DNA of 36,747 nucleotides from an uncultured Clostridium sp. Its GTDB lineage: Bacteria > Bacillota > Clostridia > Peptostreptococcales > Peptostreptococcaceae. The stretch is taken from contig UQCY01000004.1 of assembly GCA_900539645.1 (NCBI GenBank), positions 1 through 36,747 on the forward strand, given 5' to 3'. Each line of letters opens with the position of its first letter. The first letter of the stretch is position 1. Shown piece by piece: positions 18,486 to 28,543 of this stretch. The position numbers and the translations under genes were made by a program. Under the pieces are notes generated by a model. The model searched no databases, was not told where the DNA came from, and was given only the letters and a program-made list of their open reading frames with translations.

Positions 18486-18573
18486 CAAAATGTAGACGCG
18501 GGAAAATGATTTTTCAAGCGTGAAAGTTTATATGAATAATTATTATATTAGAGTATTTAAGGGGGCTTACACA

Positions 18574-19830
18574 ATGTCAGGAAATGTTTTTGAAAACGCA
18601 CAGGCACAGGTAAAAAAAGCATGCGATAAATTAGGAATGGAACCTAATGTTTACGAATTATTAAAAGAACCTCAGAGAGTAATAGAAGTAAACATACCAG
18701 TAAAAATGGACGACGGATCTATAAAAGTATTCAAAGGATTTAGATCTCAGCACAATGATGCAGTTGGACCAACAAAAGGTGGAGTTAGATTCCATCCAAA
18801 CGTTTCATTAGAAGAAGTTAAAGCTTTATCTATATGGATGACTTTCAAATGTTCAGTAACAGGTATACCTTACGGTGGTGGTAAAGGGGGAATAATAGTT
18901 GACCCTAGCCAGTTATCTCAGGGAGAACTTGAAAGATTATCAAGAGGATATATAGACGGAATATACAAATTAATAGGTGAAAAAGTAGACGTACCAGCTC
19001 CAGACGTTAACACTAACGGACAGATAATGTCTTGGATGGTTGATGAATACAACAAATTAACTGGATCAAGCAACATAGGTGTTATAACTGGTAAACCAGT
19101 TGCATTCGGTGGATCATTAGGAAGAAATGAAGCTACTGGATTCGGTGTTGCAGTAACAGTTAGAGAAGCAGCTAAAAAATTAGGAATACCTATGGAAACA
19201 GCTAAAATAGCAGTTCAGGGATTCGGTAACGTTGGTGCTTTCACTGTTAAAAATATACAGAAATTAGGCGGAACTGTTGTAGCTATGGCTGAATGGTGCC
19301 CTAAACATGGTACTTATGTAATATACAAAGAAGACGGTTTAGATTTCCAGGCTATGTGGGATCACAGAGCAGCTAACGGAGATTTATATGACTTCCCAGG
19401 TGCAAAAGTTATATCTTTAGAAGAATTCTGGGCATTAAACGTTGACATAATAGTACCAGCAGCTCTTGAAAATGCTATAACTGCAGACGTTGCTAAAACT
19501 ATAAACGCTAAATTAATATGTGAAGCAGCTAACGGACCAACTACTCCAGAAGCTGACGAAGTATTAGCAGAAAAAGGAATAACTTTAACTCCAGACATAT
19601 TAACTAATGCTGGTGGTGTTACAGTTTCTTACTTCGAATGGGTACAGAACTTATACGGATACTACTGGTCAGAAGCTGACGTAGAAGCTAAAGAAGAAGA
19701 AGCTATGGTTAAAGCTTTCGAATCTCTATGGAAAATAAAAGAAGAATACAACGTAACAATGAGAGAATCTGCTTACATGCACTCAGTTAAAAAAGTAGCT
19801 GAAGCTATGAAATTAAGAGGATGGTACTAA
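18574..19830 (+). CDS. gluD: NAD(P)-dependent glutamate dehydrogenase
   Basis: Interconverts glutamate with 2-oxoglutarate and ammonia. In amino-acid-fermenting Peptostreptococcaceae it is an abundant, mainly NAD-linked catabolic enzyme. The mature reading is 418 residues. The substrate-binding core is GPTKGGVRFHPNV and the catalytic Lys is in PYGGGKGGI, with PAPDVNT nearby. The Rossmann domain has VAVQGFGNVG-like AVQGFGNVGAFT. The start at ATG 18574 (MSGNVFENAQ) is preferred over an in-frame ATG at 18520 because AAGGGGG lies eight bases upstream and homologues begin here. Codon bias is the strongest in the window (CAG, ATA, GCT), in line with high expression. It has its own promoter and terminator. 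Confidence 0.96.
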   Translation: MSGNVFENAQAQVKKACDKLGMEPNVYELLKEPQRVIEVNIPVKMDDGSIKVFKGFRSQHNDAVGPTKGGVRFHPNVSLEEVKALSIWMTFKCSVTGIPYGGGKGGIIVDPSQLSQGELERLSRGYIDGIYKLIGEKVDVPAPDVNTNGQIMSWMVDEYNKLTGSSNIGVITGKPVAFGGSLGRNEATGFGVAVTVREAAKKLGIPMETAKIAVQGFGNVGAFTVKNIQKLGGTVVAMAEWCPKHGTYVIYKEDGLDFQAMWDHRAANGDLYDFPGAKVISLEEFWALNVDIIVPAALENAITADVAKTINAKLICEAANGPTTPEADEVLAEKGITLTPDILTNAGGVTVSYFEWVQNLYGYYWSEADVEAKEEEAMVKAFESLWKIKEEYNVTMRESAYMHSVKKVAEAMKLRGWY

Positions 19831-19874
19831 GATTTAACTCAACAGTACAGTTGTAAATACTAAATGAATTCAAT

Positions 19875-19910
19875 GGGAGATATCATATTTGATTATGGTA
19901 TCTCCTTTTT
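19875..19910 (+). terminator. Intrinsic terminator of gluD
   Basis: GGAGATATCATA pairs with TATGGTATCTCC (12 pairs including one G-T) over a six-base loop, followed by a T run. Confidence 0.85.
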
Positions 19911-20106
19911 ATTTTTCATTGAAATAACTACCATTGAAAGGTAACATAATTATTTACATTATAAATCCGAGAAGGTATAATATATTGTATATGTACTAAA
20001 AATAGAAATTAATACAAAATTATTTTGACATGTATTAAAATATAAAAAATTAACGATAATATAGTTAGAACGATATAAATATATAAAACTTTAAGGAGGG
20101 TTAGAT

Positions 20107-21057
20107 TTGGATAAGAAAAAATTACTTTCATTAGTTGTATCTTTTGCTATGGTTGCGACAGGAACTGTATTAGCAAGTGCAGACGAAATAGACGATATAA
20201 ATGCTGTACCAGATACAGAAACGGGTATAACAATAGATGAATATAAAGAATCTCCATATAAAGTGGCTACTGTAAAGGATGGAAAATCAGTAAACGTAAG
20301 AGTTGACGGAAATACAAAAAGAGTAGCTGGTGAAGGAGAACAGTTCAAAGTTAAAGGAATTCAGGGAGAATGGGTTAACGTTGAAGATGGAGAAGATGAT
20401 GCATGGATAGCTTCAGAATATGTAGCTATATCAGAAGGTGTTGCATTTACTACAGCATCGACATTAAACCTTAGAGCAGCTGACAATACATCATCAGAGG
20501 TATTAGAAGAATTAGATAAAGGAAGTGCGCTAGTAGTTGTTAAACAGGAAGGCGATTGGATACAGGTTAGAAATCAGGGTAAAGAAGGATATGTTCACGC
20601 TGATTATGTAACAGATGAGGCTCCTGTAATACCAACAGTAGACATAGAAGGAAATCTTATAGATGTACCTTCTGTAGATAGTTACAGTGCTCAGGCCGTA
20701 TTAAACTTAGCATACTCTAAAAAAGGAAGTCCATATCTTTGGGGAGCAACAGGTCCAGATAAATTTGACTGTTCAGGATTTGTACAGTATGTATACAGTA
20801 ATTCTGTAGGGGTATCTCTACCAAGAGTATCTTCTGACCAGGCAAATGTTGGAACAGAAATAACTAAAGATCAGCTTCAGCCAGGTGATTTAGTATTCTT
20901 CACAACAGATGGAAGTGGTGGGGTAAGCCACGTTGGAATATATGTAGGTAATGGATGTATGATACACTCTCCTCACAGTGGAGATGTAGTAAAAGTAAGC
21001 GACATAACATCTGACTACTATGCAAGCCATTTTGTAACAGCAAGAAGAGTATTATAA
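20107..21057 (+). CDS. Secreted SH3b-NlpC/P60 cell-wall hydrolase
   Basis: A 316-residue exported peptidoglycan hydrolase, probably a gamma-D-glutamyl-diamino-acid endopeptidase. An N-terminal signal peptide (KKKLLSLVVSFAMVATGTVL, cleavage expected near ASA-DE at about residue 24) is followed by two bacterial SH3 regions (about 50-105 and 115-170, the second with STLNLRAADNTSSEVL). The NlpC/P60 domain spans about 195-316, with the catalytic Cys in FDCSGFVQYVY, His in GVSHVGIYVG and a polar third residue in MIHSPHSG. The start is TTG, chosen because AAGGAGGG lies six bases upstream and the signal peptide begins at once. It is a single gene with its own terminator. Likely roles are wall turnover or cell separation. 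Confidence 0.93.
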   Translation: MDKKKLLSLVVSFAMVATGTVLASADEIDDINAVPDTETGITIDEYKESPYKVATVKDGKSVNVRVDGNTKRVAGEGEQFKVKGIQGEWVNVEDGEDDAWIASEYVAISEGVAFTTASTLNLRAADNTSSEVLEELDKGSALVVVKQEGDWIQVRNQGKEGYVHADYVTDEAPVIPTVDIEGNLIDVPSVDSYSAQAVLNLAYSKKGSPYLWGATGPDKFDCSGFVQYVYSNSVGVSLPRVSSDQANVGTEITKDQLQPGDLVFFTTDGSGGVSHVGIYVGNGCMIHSPHSGDVVKVSDITSDYYASHFVTARRVL

Positions 21058-21078
21058 TAAAATTTAAATGATATAAAC

Positions 21079-21114
21079 GAGTCATCTTGTAAATTTACAG
21101 GATGGCTCTTTTTT
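21079..21114 (+). terminator. Intrinsic terminator after the NlpC/P60 gene
   Basis: GAGTCATC pairs with GATGGCTC (one G-T) and the inner TGTAAATTTACA is self-complementary. Six T residues follow. The T run abuts palindromic element copy C. Confidence 0.8.
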
Positions 21115-21171
21115 ATTGTATTATTTTTAGCGACAATGCGACTCGATTACCTGGAGTGAAAATAATACAAT
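21115..21171. repeat. Structured palindromic element, copy C (short form)
   Basis: ATTGTATTATTTT (21115-21127) pairs perfectly with AAAATAATACAAT (21159-21171), 13 bp. The enclosed core has AGCGACAAT (21129-21137), GCGACTCG and CCTGGAG (21150-21156). These are the same 5' and 3' boxes as copies A and B, but the central hairpin is reduced by a deletion. It lies between the NlpC/P60 terminator and the pyrB leader. Confidence 0.75.
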
Positions 21172-21236
21172 CATCTTTCTTGTAATTATGCTAAAATATA
21201 ATTAATATAAGTTGACATTAGATAGGTAAAGGTGAT

Positions 21237-21291
21237 AAGCTACTAATAGCTTTAAATTCGGTTCAGTGAGACCGAGAAGGAGGAATTTAAA
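21237..21291 (+). promoter_or_regulatory. PyrR-type RNA binding loop overlapping the pyrB ribosome site
   Basis: After a small hairpin, AAGCTA (21237-21242) with TAGCTT (21247-21252), a second structure forms. Its lower stem is TTTAAATT (21251-21258) with AATTTAAA (21284-21291). Its upper stem is CGGTT (21259-21263) with GACCG (21270-21274) around the loop CAGTGA. The 3' bulge AGAAGGAGG (21275-21283) contains the Shine-Dalgarno. Loop, upper stem and following GAGAAGG resemble the PyrR binding consensus of Bacillus pyr leaders (GUCCAGAGAGGCU then GAGAAGG). UMP-bound PyrR would thus be expected to block pyrB translation. Confidence 0.7.
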
Positions 21292-21292
21292 A

Positions 21293-22216
21293 ATGTTAAA
21301 ATCAAGAAATCTAATACAGCCAGAAGATTTTACTGTTGAAGAAATAGATGAGGTTCTAGCTCTTGGACAGAGAATAATGAAAAATCCAGAAAAATACATA
21401 CACGTATGTGATGGGAAACTTTTGGCTACTCTATTCTATGAACCATCAACAAGAACAAGACTAAGCTTTGAATCAGCTATGAACAGACTTGGCGGACGTA
21501 TAGTAGGATTCTCAGATCCTAAAGCGTCATCTACAGCTAAAGGGGAAACTCTTCAGGATACAATGAGAATAGTATCTAACTATGTAGATATAATAGCTAT
21601 GAGACATCCTGTAGCAGGTGCAGCAGCTGAGGCAGTAGAAGCATGTAGTGTTCCTTTCATAAATGCTGGAGACGGTGGAAACCAGCATCCAACTCAGACT
21701 CTTACAGACTTACTAACAATAAAAACTTTAAAAGGAAATCTTAGCGGCCACACAGTAGGACTTTGTGGTGATTTAAAATACGGAAGAACAGTACATTCTT
21801 TAGTAAAAGCAATGTCTAGATATCCAGATACAAAATTCGTATTTATAGCTCCAGATGAATTAAAAATGCCAGATAGTGTTAAAGAAGCTATAAAAGGACA
21901 CGAATTTGTAGAAACTAACGATTTAGAATCAGCTATACCTGGCCTTGACATACTTTACATGACTAGAGTTCAGAGAGAAAGATTTGATGATATAGAAGAA
22001 TACGAAAGATTAAAAGATACATATATACTAAACAAAGAAAAATTAACTGATGCAAAAGAAGATATGCTAATACTTCACCCACTACCAAGAGTGAACGAAA
22101 TATCAACTGATGTTGACGATGATAAGAGAGCTGTTTACTTTGAACAGGCAAAATTCGGAATGTATGTAAGAATGGCTCTAATAATGAAACTTTTAGGAAT
22201 AAAAGACCCAGAATAA
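21293..22216 (+). CDS. pyrB: Aspartate carbamoyltransferase catalytic subunit
   Basis: Condenses carbamoyl phosphate with aspartate in the second step of UMP synthesis. The 307-residue reading starts at ATG 21293 ([13 protein letters not shown]) with AAGGAGG nine bases upstream; an upstream in-frame start at 21266 would lie in the leader. Carbamoyl-phosphate motifs are [15 protein letters not shown] and the mobile-loop [12 protein letters not shown]. The aspartate side shows [15 protein letters not shown] and [10 protein letters not shown]. No pyrI regulatory chain follows; the next genes are pyrK and pyrD. Translation is probably controlled by PyrR at the overlapping leader. Confidence 0.97.
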   Translation: MLKSRNLIQPEDFTVEEIDEVLALGQRIMKNPEKYIHVCDGKLLATLFYEPSTRTRLSFESAMNRLGGRIVGFSDPKASSTAKGETLQDTMRIVSNYVDIIAMRHPVAGAAAEAVEACSVPFINAGDGGNQHPTQTLTDLLTIKTLKGNLSGHTVGLCGDLKYGRTVHSLVKAMSRYPDTKFVFIAPDELKMPDSVKEAIKGHEFVETNDLESAIPGLDILYMTRVQRERFDDIEEYERLKDTYILNKEKLTDAKEDMLILHPLPRVNEISTDVDDDKRAVYFEQAKFGMYVRMALIMKLLGIKDPE

Positions 22217-22247
22217 ACCATCAAAACTAATGCGAAGGAGAATATAA

Positions 22248-22934
22248 ATGTACAAAATAATAGAAAACAGTTATATCGGCGAAGATATGTACAGAATGAA
22301 AGTCGCAGGAAAATTTGAAGGAAAAATGGGACAGTTCTATATGCTAAGAGCTTGGGACAAATACCCTGTACTTTCAAGACCGATAAGTATACACGACATA
22401 GATGAAGAAGGAATAACATTCCTTTATAAAGTAGTTGGAGAAGGAACAGAAATATTTGCTAAAATTGTTCCAGGAGATGAGATAAAACTTCAGGGACCAT
22501 ATGGAAATGGATACGAAAAAGTAGAAGGAAAAGTAGCTTTAGTTGGTGGAGGAATAGGTGTAGCACCTCTTTATTTAGTAGCTAAAACTATACCTGGATG
22601 TGATGCATATCTTGGATTTAGAGAAGAAGCGATATTAGTAGACGAATACAAAGAATTCTGTAATGAAGTTAAAACAACTACAGGAAATACATTCATAACA
22701 GATATATTAAACGTAGAAGATTACGACTACATACTATCTTGTGGTCCAACACCAATGATGGAAAAATTAGTTAAAATGTGCGAAGGTACAAACACAAGAA
22801 TAATGATATCTCTTGAAAACCACATGGCTTGTGGAGTAGGTGCATGTCTAGTATGTACTTGTAAAACAAAATTCGGAAACAAAAAGACTTGTAAAGATGG
22901 TCCAGTGTTCTGGGGAGAGGATGTGATTTTCTAA
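22248..22934 (+). CDS. pyrK: Dihydroorotate dehydrogenase B electron-transfer subunit
   Basis: PyrK carries FAD and a [2Fe-2S] cluster and feeds electrons from PyrD to NAD+. The 228-residue length is slightly shorter than many homologues. The FAD-binding [11 protein letters not shown] lies near residues 44-54, the NAD-binding [10 protein letters not shown] near 98-107, and the C-terminal cluster Cys are in [16 protein letters not shown] and a later KTCKDG. AAGGAG precedes the ATG. The stop TAA overlaps the pyrD ATG by one base, so the two subunits are translationally coupled for equal amounts. Confidence 0.95.
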   Translation: MYKIIENSYIGEDMYRMKVAGKFEGKMGQFYMLRAWDKYPVLSRPISIHDIDEEGITFLYKVVGEGTEIFAKIVPGDEIKLQGPYGNGYEKVEGKVALVGGGIGVAPLYLVAKTIPGCDAYLGFREEAILVDEYKEFCNEVKTTTGNTFITDILNVEDYDYILSCGPTPMMEKLVKMCEGTNTRIMISLENHMACGVGACLVCTCKTKFGNKKTCKDGPVFWGEDVIF

Positions 22935-23836
22935 TGGCAGATTTAAGAGTAAAATTTGGAAAAATAGAATTTAAAAATCCTATAGTAATGGCCTCAGGAA
23001 CATTTGGATTTGGTAAAGAATACGATGAATACTACGATATAAATGAACTAGGTGGAGTGAGCAGCAAAGGTCTTACTTTAAATGCAAAACCAGGAAACAA
23101 CGGTTTAAGAATACACGAAACTCCATCTGGAATAATGAACAGTGTTGGTCTTGAAAACCCAGGAGTACAGGGATTCATAGATCACGAAATGCCTTTCTTC
23201 GGAAACCTAAACTGTGTTAGAATAGCTAACGTTGGTGGAGGATGCCTAGAAGACTACGTAAAAGGTGTTGAACTTTTAAATGACCAGGATATAGATATGG
23301 TAGAACTTAACATATCTTGTCCTAACGTAAAAGCAGGGGGAATGGCTTTCGGAATAAAAAATGAAGTAGCTAGAGAAGTTGTAAGAGAAGTTAGAAAAGT
23401 TTGTAAGCACCCTCTAGTTGTAAAACTATCTCCAAACGCAGAAGATATAGTTGGAATGGCAAAAGTTTGTGAAGAAGAAGGAGCAGATGGTGTATCTTTA
23501 GTAAATACATTTAAAGCCCTTGCAATAGACATAAGAAGAAGAAAACCAGTATTTGAAAATGTAACAGCTGGACTTTCTGGACCTGCTATAAAACCTATAG
23601 CTCTTAGAATGGTATATGAAGTAAGTAAAGCCGTAAACATACCAGTAATAGGAATAGGTGGAATATCTACTGCAGAAGATGTTATAGAATTTATAATGGC
23701 TGGAGCTACTGTAGTTCAGGTTGGAACTGCAAACTTTATGGACCCAGAAATAGGAACAAAAATAATAAAAGACCTTAATGATTTTATGGATAGAGAAGGA
23801 ATAAAATCTCTTGATGAAATAAGAGGTATAATATAA
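22934..23836 (+). CDS. pyrD: Dihydroorotate dehydrogenase (NAD+) catalytic subunit, class 1B
   Basis: Oxidises dihydroorotate to orotate, with FMN bound in a TIM barrel, in a complex with PyrK. The 300-residue length is typical. Catalytic and FMN motifs are visible: [12 protein letters not shown] near the start, the catalytic-Cys segment [19 protein letters not shown], and the phosphate loop [15 protein letters not shown] followed by [12 protein letters not shown]. It overlaps pyrK by one base. No pyrE or pyrC follows. Orotate phosphoribosyltransferase, which usually closes this cluster in relatives, must lie elsewhere. Confidence 0.97.
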   Translation: MADLRVKFGKIEFKNPIVMASGTFGFGKEYDEYYDINELGGVSSKGLTLNAKPGNNGLRIHETPSGIMNSVGLENPGVQGFIDHEMPFFGNLNCVRIANVGGGCLEDYVKGVELLNDQDIDMVELNISCPNVKAGGMAFGIKNEVAREVVREVRKVCKHPLVVKLSPNAEDIVGMAKVCEEEGADGVSLVNTFKALAIDIRRRKPVFENVTAGLSGPAIKPIALRMVYEVSKAVNIPVIGIGGISTAEDVIEFIMAGATVVQVGTANFMDPEIGTKIIKDLNDFMDREGIKSLDEIRGII

Positions 23837-23887
23837 TAGATTAAAAAAATTATATTATAGTGTTCAAAAAATAGGAGTGTAATCTAA

Positions 23888-24112
23888 ATGGATAAATTTT
23901 TAGAGTACAGACATCAAATAACTGCTGCATTTTGGGGAGTAATACTCTTAATAATGTTATATCTTTACAAGTTTAAAGGAATAAATATACATCCAGTATT
24001 GTTTTTAATTATAGCAATATTGATGTTTACATCTCTAAAATATGCAAAAATAGTAAAAGAACATGAGCAGGAACAAAAAGAAAATAATAAGAAACAAGAT
24101 AAAATAGACTAA
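23888..24112 (+). CDS. Small two-helix membrane protein
   Basis: A 74-residue protein of unknown function. Two hydrophobic segments (about residues 12-27 and 36-50) are joined by a short KFKGINIH turn, and a charged, Lys/Glu/Gln-rich tail of about 20 residues follows. It begins 51 bases after pyrD, has a moderate GGAG-type site and precedes a strong terminator, so it is probably the last gene of the pyr transcript. I do not recognise the family. Confidence 0.6.
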   Translation: MDKFLEYRHQITAAFWGVILLIMLYLYKFKGINIHPVLFLIIAILMFTSLKYAKIVKEHEQEQKENNKKQDKID

Positions 24113-24115
24113 AAG

Positions 24116-24148
24116 AAAAAGGTCATCTCAAAAGAGATGGCCTTTTTT
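24116..24148 (+). terminator. Intrinsic terminator of the pyr operon
   Basis: GGTCATCTC (24121-24129) pairs with GAGATGGCC (24134-24142) over an AAAA loop, with an A run before and six T residues after. Confidence 0.88.
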
Positions 24149-24219
24149 ATTGCAACAGTATATCGAATTAATTCGACAAATAAATGGTCGTATAACTAGA
24201 TTAGAACTATTTAGAATTA

Positions 24220-25110
24220 TTAAATTTGAGCATCACTATTTTTTATTTCATCTAAAAATAATGAAACTGATCTCTTTGGTTTGAAATTTTTCTGAGAAAT
24301 AGAATAGAAAGTTCTAGAAAATTCGTTGTCTATATCCATACAGAATATTTCATTAGAATCTTCAAACTGCTCACAAGCGGAACCAGATAGTATAGAAATA
24401 CCCATTCCATTTTTTACAGCTTCCTTTATTGAATAACTACTTCCCATAATGAAAACAGATTTGGGGATTATCTGTTTCTTGTTTAGAAAATACTCTGTTA
24501 AAAATCTTGTTCCAGATCCTTTTTCCCTTAAAATCCAATTCTGTCCACTTAGATTCTCATAAGAATGGATATTAGAAATATAAGTTTTATAATCGTAAGG
24601 GAAAATTAACTTCATATTTTCTTTAAAGCATTCCTGTTGTTCAAAATCATCAGACATAATCTTTCTGTCTATAATACCTATATCTGCATCTAAATTAACT
24701 AAATCTTTTTTTACATCATCAAAGCTTTTTATAGATAGTTCTATATTTATATTTGGATATTTCTTTGAAAACTCAGCTATATATTTTGGAAGAATATAAT
24801 TAGCAGCTGAAGGAACAGCTGAAATTTTAATATCTCCAACAATATATTCCGTATCAATTTTAACTTCTAACTTAGCAGCTTCAATTATACTTACTACTTC
24901 TTTAGCTCTTTTGTAAAGTAAATAACCCTGTTCAGTTATTTTTATAGATTTTTGTCTAACAGACCTATCTATAAGTTTTTCTCCAAAATAGTTTTCTAAA
25001 TTTTTGATGTGTACACTAACACTTGGTTGTGAAAGACTTAGGTACTCTGCAGCTTTGGTAAAATTCTTAATTTCAACAACAGCGATAAATGTTTTTAATT
25101 CCTCTAACAA
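24220..25110 (-). CDS. LysR family transcriptional regulator
   Basis: A 296-residue regulator with an N-terminal winged helix (residues 1-60: FIAVVEIKNFTKAAEYLSLSQPSVSVHIKNLE) and a periplasmic-binding-like effector domain from about residue 90. The segment ILREKGSGTR is shared with the CysB/YeiE/CysL-like branch, but the effector cannot be named. The start is TTG at 25110, preceded by a G-rich ribosome site. It is divergent from the OGG-type glycosylase gene about 265 bases away. I see no clear target beyond possible self-control. Confidence 0.85.
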   Translation of the reverse strand: MLEELKTFIAVVEIKNFTKAAEYLSLSQPSVSVHIKNLENYFGEKLIDRSVRQKSIKITEQGYLLYKRAKEVVSIIEAAKLEVKIDTEYIVGDIKISAVPSAANYILPKYIAEFSKKYPNINIELSIKSFDDVKKDLVNLDADIGIIDRKIMSDDFEQQECFKENMKLIFPYDYKTYISNIHSYENLSGQNWILREKGSGTRFLTEYFLNKKQIIPKSVFIMGSSYSIKEAVKNGMGISILSGSACEQFEDSNEIFCMDIDNEFSRTFYSISQKNFKPKRSVSLFLDEIKNSDAQI

Positions 25111-25375
25111 ATTTCTCGCCCCCCTTCTAAATAGTTAAAATTAGAAATTCTAGTATATTATAACATATTAAGCAATATAGAAATTAATTTACTAATTACA
25201 AAAAATGTATAATAATATTTATATATAGTAAATTTATTATAGCATATAAGGTAGATAAAAATACGATAAACAAAAATATAACTTTTTAATAATAATTTGA
25301 TAGGGTATTATATTATTAAGTATGCAAATTTTAGATATAAAATTATAATTATGAAATTTATTGAAGAGGTGCAAA

Positions 25376-26251
25376 ATGAACATTATAGAAAAAGAAAACG
25401 GAATAATATTAGAAGACGTAGCAGACTTTGATCCAAAGCATATATTTGAATGTGGCCAGTGCTTTAGATGGAGAGCAGAAGAAGATGGATCATACACAGG
25501 TGTTGCTATGGGAAAAGTAATAAATGTAAAAAGAGAAGAAAACAATGTAATAATAGATAACACTACAAAAGAAGACTACGAAAACATATGGCGTGACTAC
25601 TTCGATATGGACACAGACTATGGAAAAATAAAAAGTACTCTTAAAGAATTCGATGAATACTTAGACAAAGCAGTAGACTTTGGATGGGGAATAAGAATAC
25701 TTAGACAAGACAGTTGGGAGATGTTAATTTCATTTATAATATCTTCAAACAACAGAATACCAATGATACAGAGAGCAATAGAAAACCTATCTGAAAGATA
25801 TGGAAAAATGATAGGAGAGTATAGAGGTAAGAAATACTATGCATTCCCTACACCAGAAGAATTAAATAAAGCTACACAAGAAGAAATAAGAGAATGTAAA
25901 ACTGGATTTAGAGATAAATACATAAAAAGTACATGCGAGTCGGTTGTAAAACTTGGACTAGATGTTAAAGACTTTAGAAAACTTAGCACAGAAGATTGCT
26001 GCAAAGAACTTAAAAAATTTAATGGGGTTGGACCAAAAGTTTGCGACTGCATAGCATTATTTGGTATGCAGAAGATAGACACATTCCCAGTCGATGTTTG
26101 GGTAAAGAGAGTAATGCAGGAATTCTACATTGAAGAAGATATGAGTTTACCTAAGATGAGAAAGTTTGCCCTTGAAAAATTTGGCGATATAGCAGGATAT
26201 GCACAGCAGTATTTATTCTATTATGCTAGAGAATTAGGCATAGGAAAATAG
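25376..26251 (+). CDS. 8-oxoguanine DNA glycosylase (OGG1 type)
   Basis: A 291-residue HhH-GPD DNA glycosylase/lyase that removes 8-oxoguanine. The N-terminal OGG domain has the conserved FECGQCFRW at about residues 23-31. The helix-hairpin-helix is FNGVGPKVCDCIALFG, containing the catalytic Lys, and the catalytic Asp is in FPVDVWVKR. The start at ATG 25376 is favoured by GAAGAGGTG upstream; a TTG 15 bases earlier is less likely. It is monocistronic, just before the groESL promoter. Oxidative DNA damage repair is a plausible need for an oxygen-sensitive anaerobe, but that is inference. Confidence 0.9.
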   Translation: MNIIEKENGIILEDVADFDPKHIFECGQCFRWRAEEDGSYTGVAMGKVINVKREENNVIIDNTTKEDYENIWRDYFDMDTDYGKIKSTLKEFDEYLDKAVDFGWGIRILRQDSWEMLISFIISSNNRIPMIQRAIENLSERYGKMIGEYRGKKYYAFPTPEELNKATQEEIRECKTGFRDKYIKSTCESVVKLGLDVKDFRKLSTEDCCKELKKFNGVGPKVCDCIALFGMQKIDTFPVDVWVKRVMQEFYIEEDMSLPKMRKFALEKFGDIAGYAQQYLFYYARELGIGK

Positions 26252-26308
26252 GATTAAAAACAATTATTAATAGATATATAACATAGTCAAAAATTTCTGT
26301 AGAAAGTA

Positions 26309-26337
26309 TTGAAAAATGAAAATAAAAGGTATATTAT
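26309..26337 (+). promoter_or_regulatory. groESL promoter
   Basis: TTGAAA (26309-26314) and TATTAT (26332-26337) are 17 bases apart; TATAAT at 26335-26340 overlaps. The CIRCE operator begins 9 bases further on, at the expected transcription start. Confidence 0.7.
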
Positions 26338-26345
26338 AATAATTG

Positions 26346-26372
26346 TTAGCACTCATAGTCTTAGAGTGCTAA
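26346..26372 (+). promoter_or_regulatory. CIRCE operator (HrcA binding site)
   Basis: TTAGCACTC (26346-26354), nine bases, GAGTGCTAA (26364-26372). This matches the CIRCE consensus exactly, so groESL should be repressed by HrcA and induced by heat or misfolded protein. Confidence 0.98.
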
Positions 26373-26428
26373 ACAAAAAATAAGCGATTAAACTTATAAA
26401 TTGATATATAAATAGGAGGCGCTAGGTA

Positions 26429-26713
26429 ATGAAAATAAGACCATTAGCAGACAGAGTAGTAATAAAAAGAGCAGAGGCAGAAGAAAAAACTGCAAGCGGA
26501 ATAATACTTGCAGGTGCAGCAAAAGAACAGCCTCAGATAGCTGAAGTAATAGAAGTTGGACCAGGTGGAATAGTAGATGGTAAAGAAATAAAAATGGAGC
26601 TTAAAAAAGGTGATAAGGTTATATATTCTAAATACGCTGGAACAGAAGTTAAAGTTGAAGGCGAAGAATACATAATAATAAAAGAAGCAGATATATTAGC
26701 AGTATTAGAATAA
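26429..26713 (+). CDS. groES: Co-chaperonin GroES
   Basis: Heptameric lid of the GroEL folding chamber. The 94-residue length is normal. The start KIRPLADRVVIKRAEAEEKT, mobile-loop region ASGIILAGAAKEQPQ, and GGIVDGKEI are typical. AGGAGG lies nine bases before the ATG. It follows the CIRCE operator and precedes groEL by 69 bases in the same operon. Confidence 0.98.
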   Translation: MKIRPLADRVVIKRAEAEEKTASGIILAGAAKEQPQIAEVIEVGPGGIVDGKEIKMELKKGDKVIYSKYAGTEVKVEGEEYIIIKEADILAVLE

Positions 26714-26764
26714 TAAAAAGAATAGAAGTATAGTCAAAAGATTTCAGTATAAGTTTTGTTTTAG

Positions 26765-28402
<1,638 letters not shown>

Positions 28403-28452
28403 TAAAAATATTTAAATATAAAAAACATTATAGTGTAAAATAAAATCTGTTT

Positions 28453-28536
28453 ATCCTCCATTTAGCTGGGTAATATACTAGTATGAGTATATTGCATTTG
28501 ATTGTACGAATTAATCAAATAGCTTGAATGGAGGAT
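28453..28536 (+). promoter_or_regulatory. Three-way-junction leader that pairs the Shine-Dalgarno of the DUF2871 gene
   Basis: The outer stem is ATCCTCCATT (28453-28462) with AATGGAGGAT (28527-28536), extended by AGCT (28464-28467) with AGCT (28521-28524). Inside are two 8-bp hairpins: AATATACT (28472-28479) with AGTATATT (28486-28493), and ATTTGATT (28496-28503) with AATCAAAT (28513-28520). The GGAGG at 28530-28534 is the ribosome site of the gene starting at 28544, and it is fully paired with CCTCC at 28455-28459. Five T residues follow the stem, so it could also act as a groEL terminator. Confidence 0.75.
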
Positions 28537-28543
28537 TTTTATT

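Noticed and set aside
16063..18573. Rex operators upstream of rex, ferredoxin or gluD
   Set aside because: No sequence close to TTGTTAA-N4-TTAACAA was found in these regions.
20025..20060. TTGACA at 20025 as the -35 of the NlpC/P60 promoter
   Set aside because: The nearest good -10 boxes are 10 or 24 bases away, so no valid spacing exists; it may be chance.
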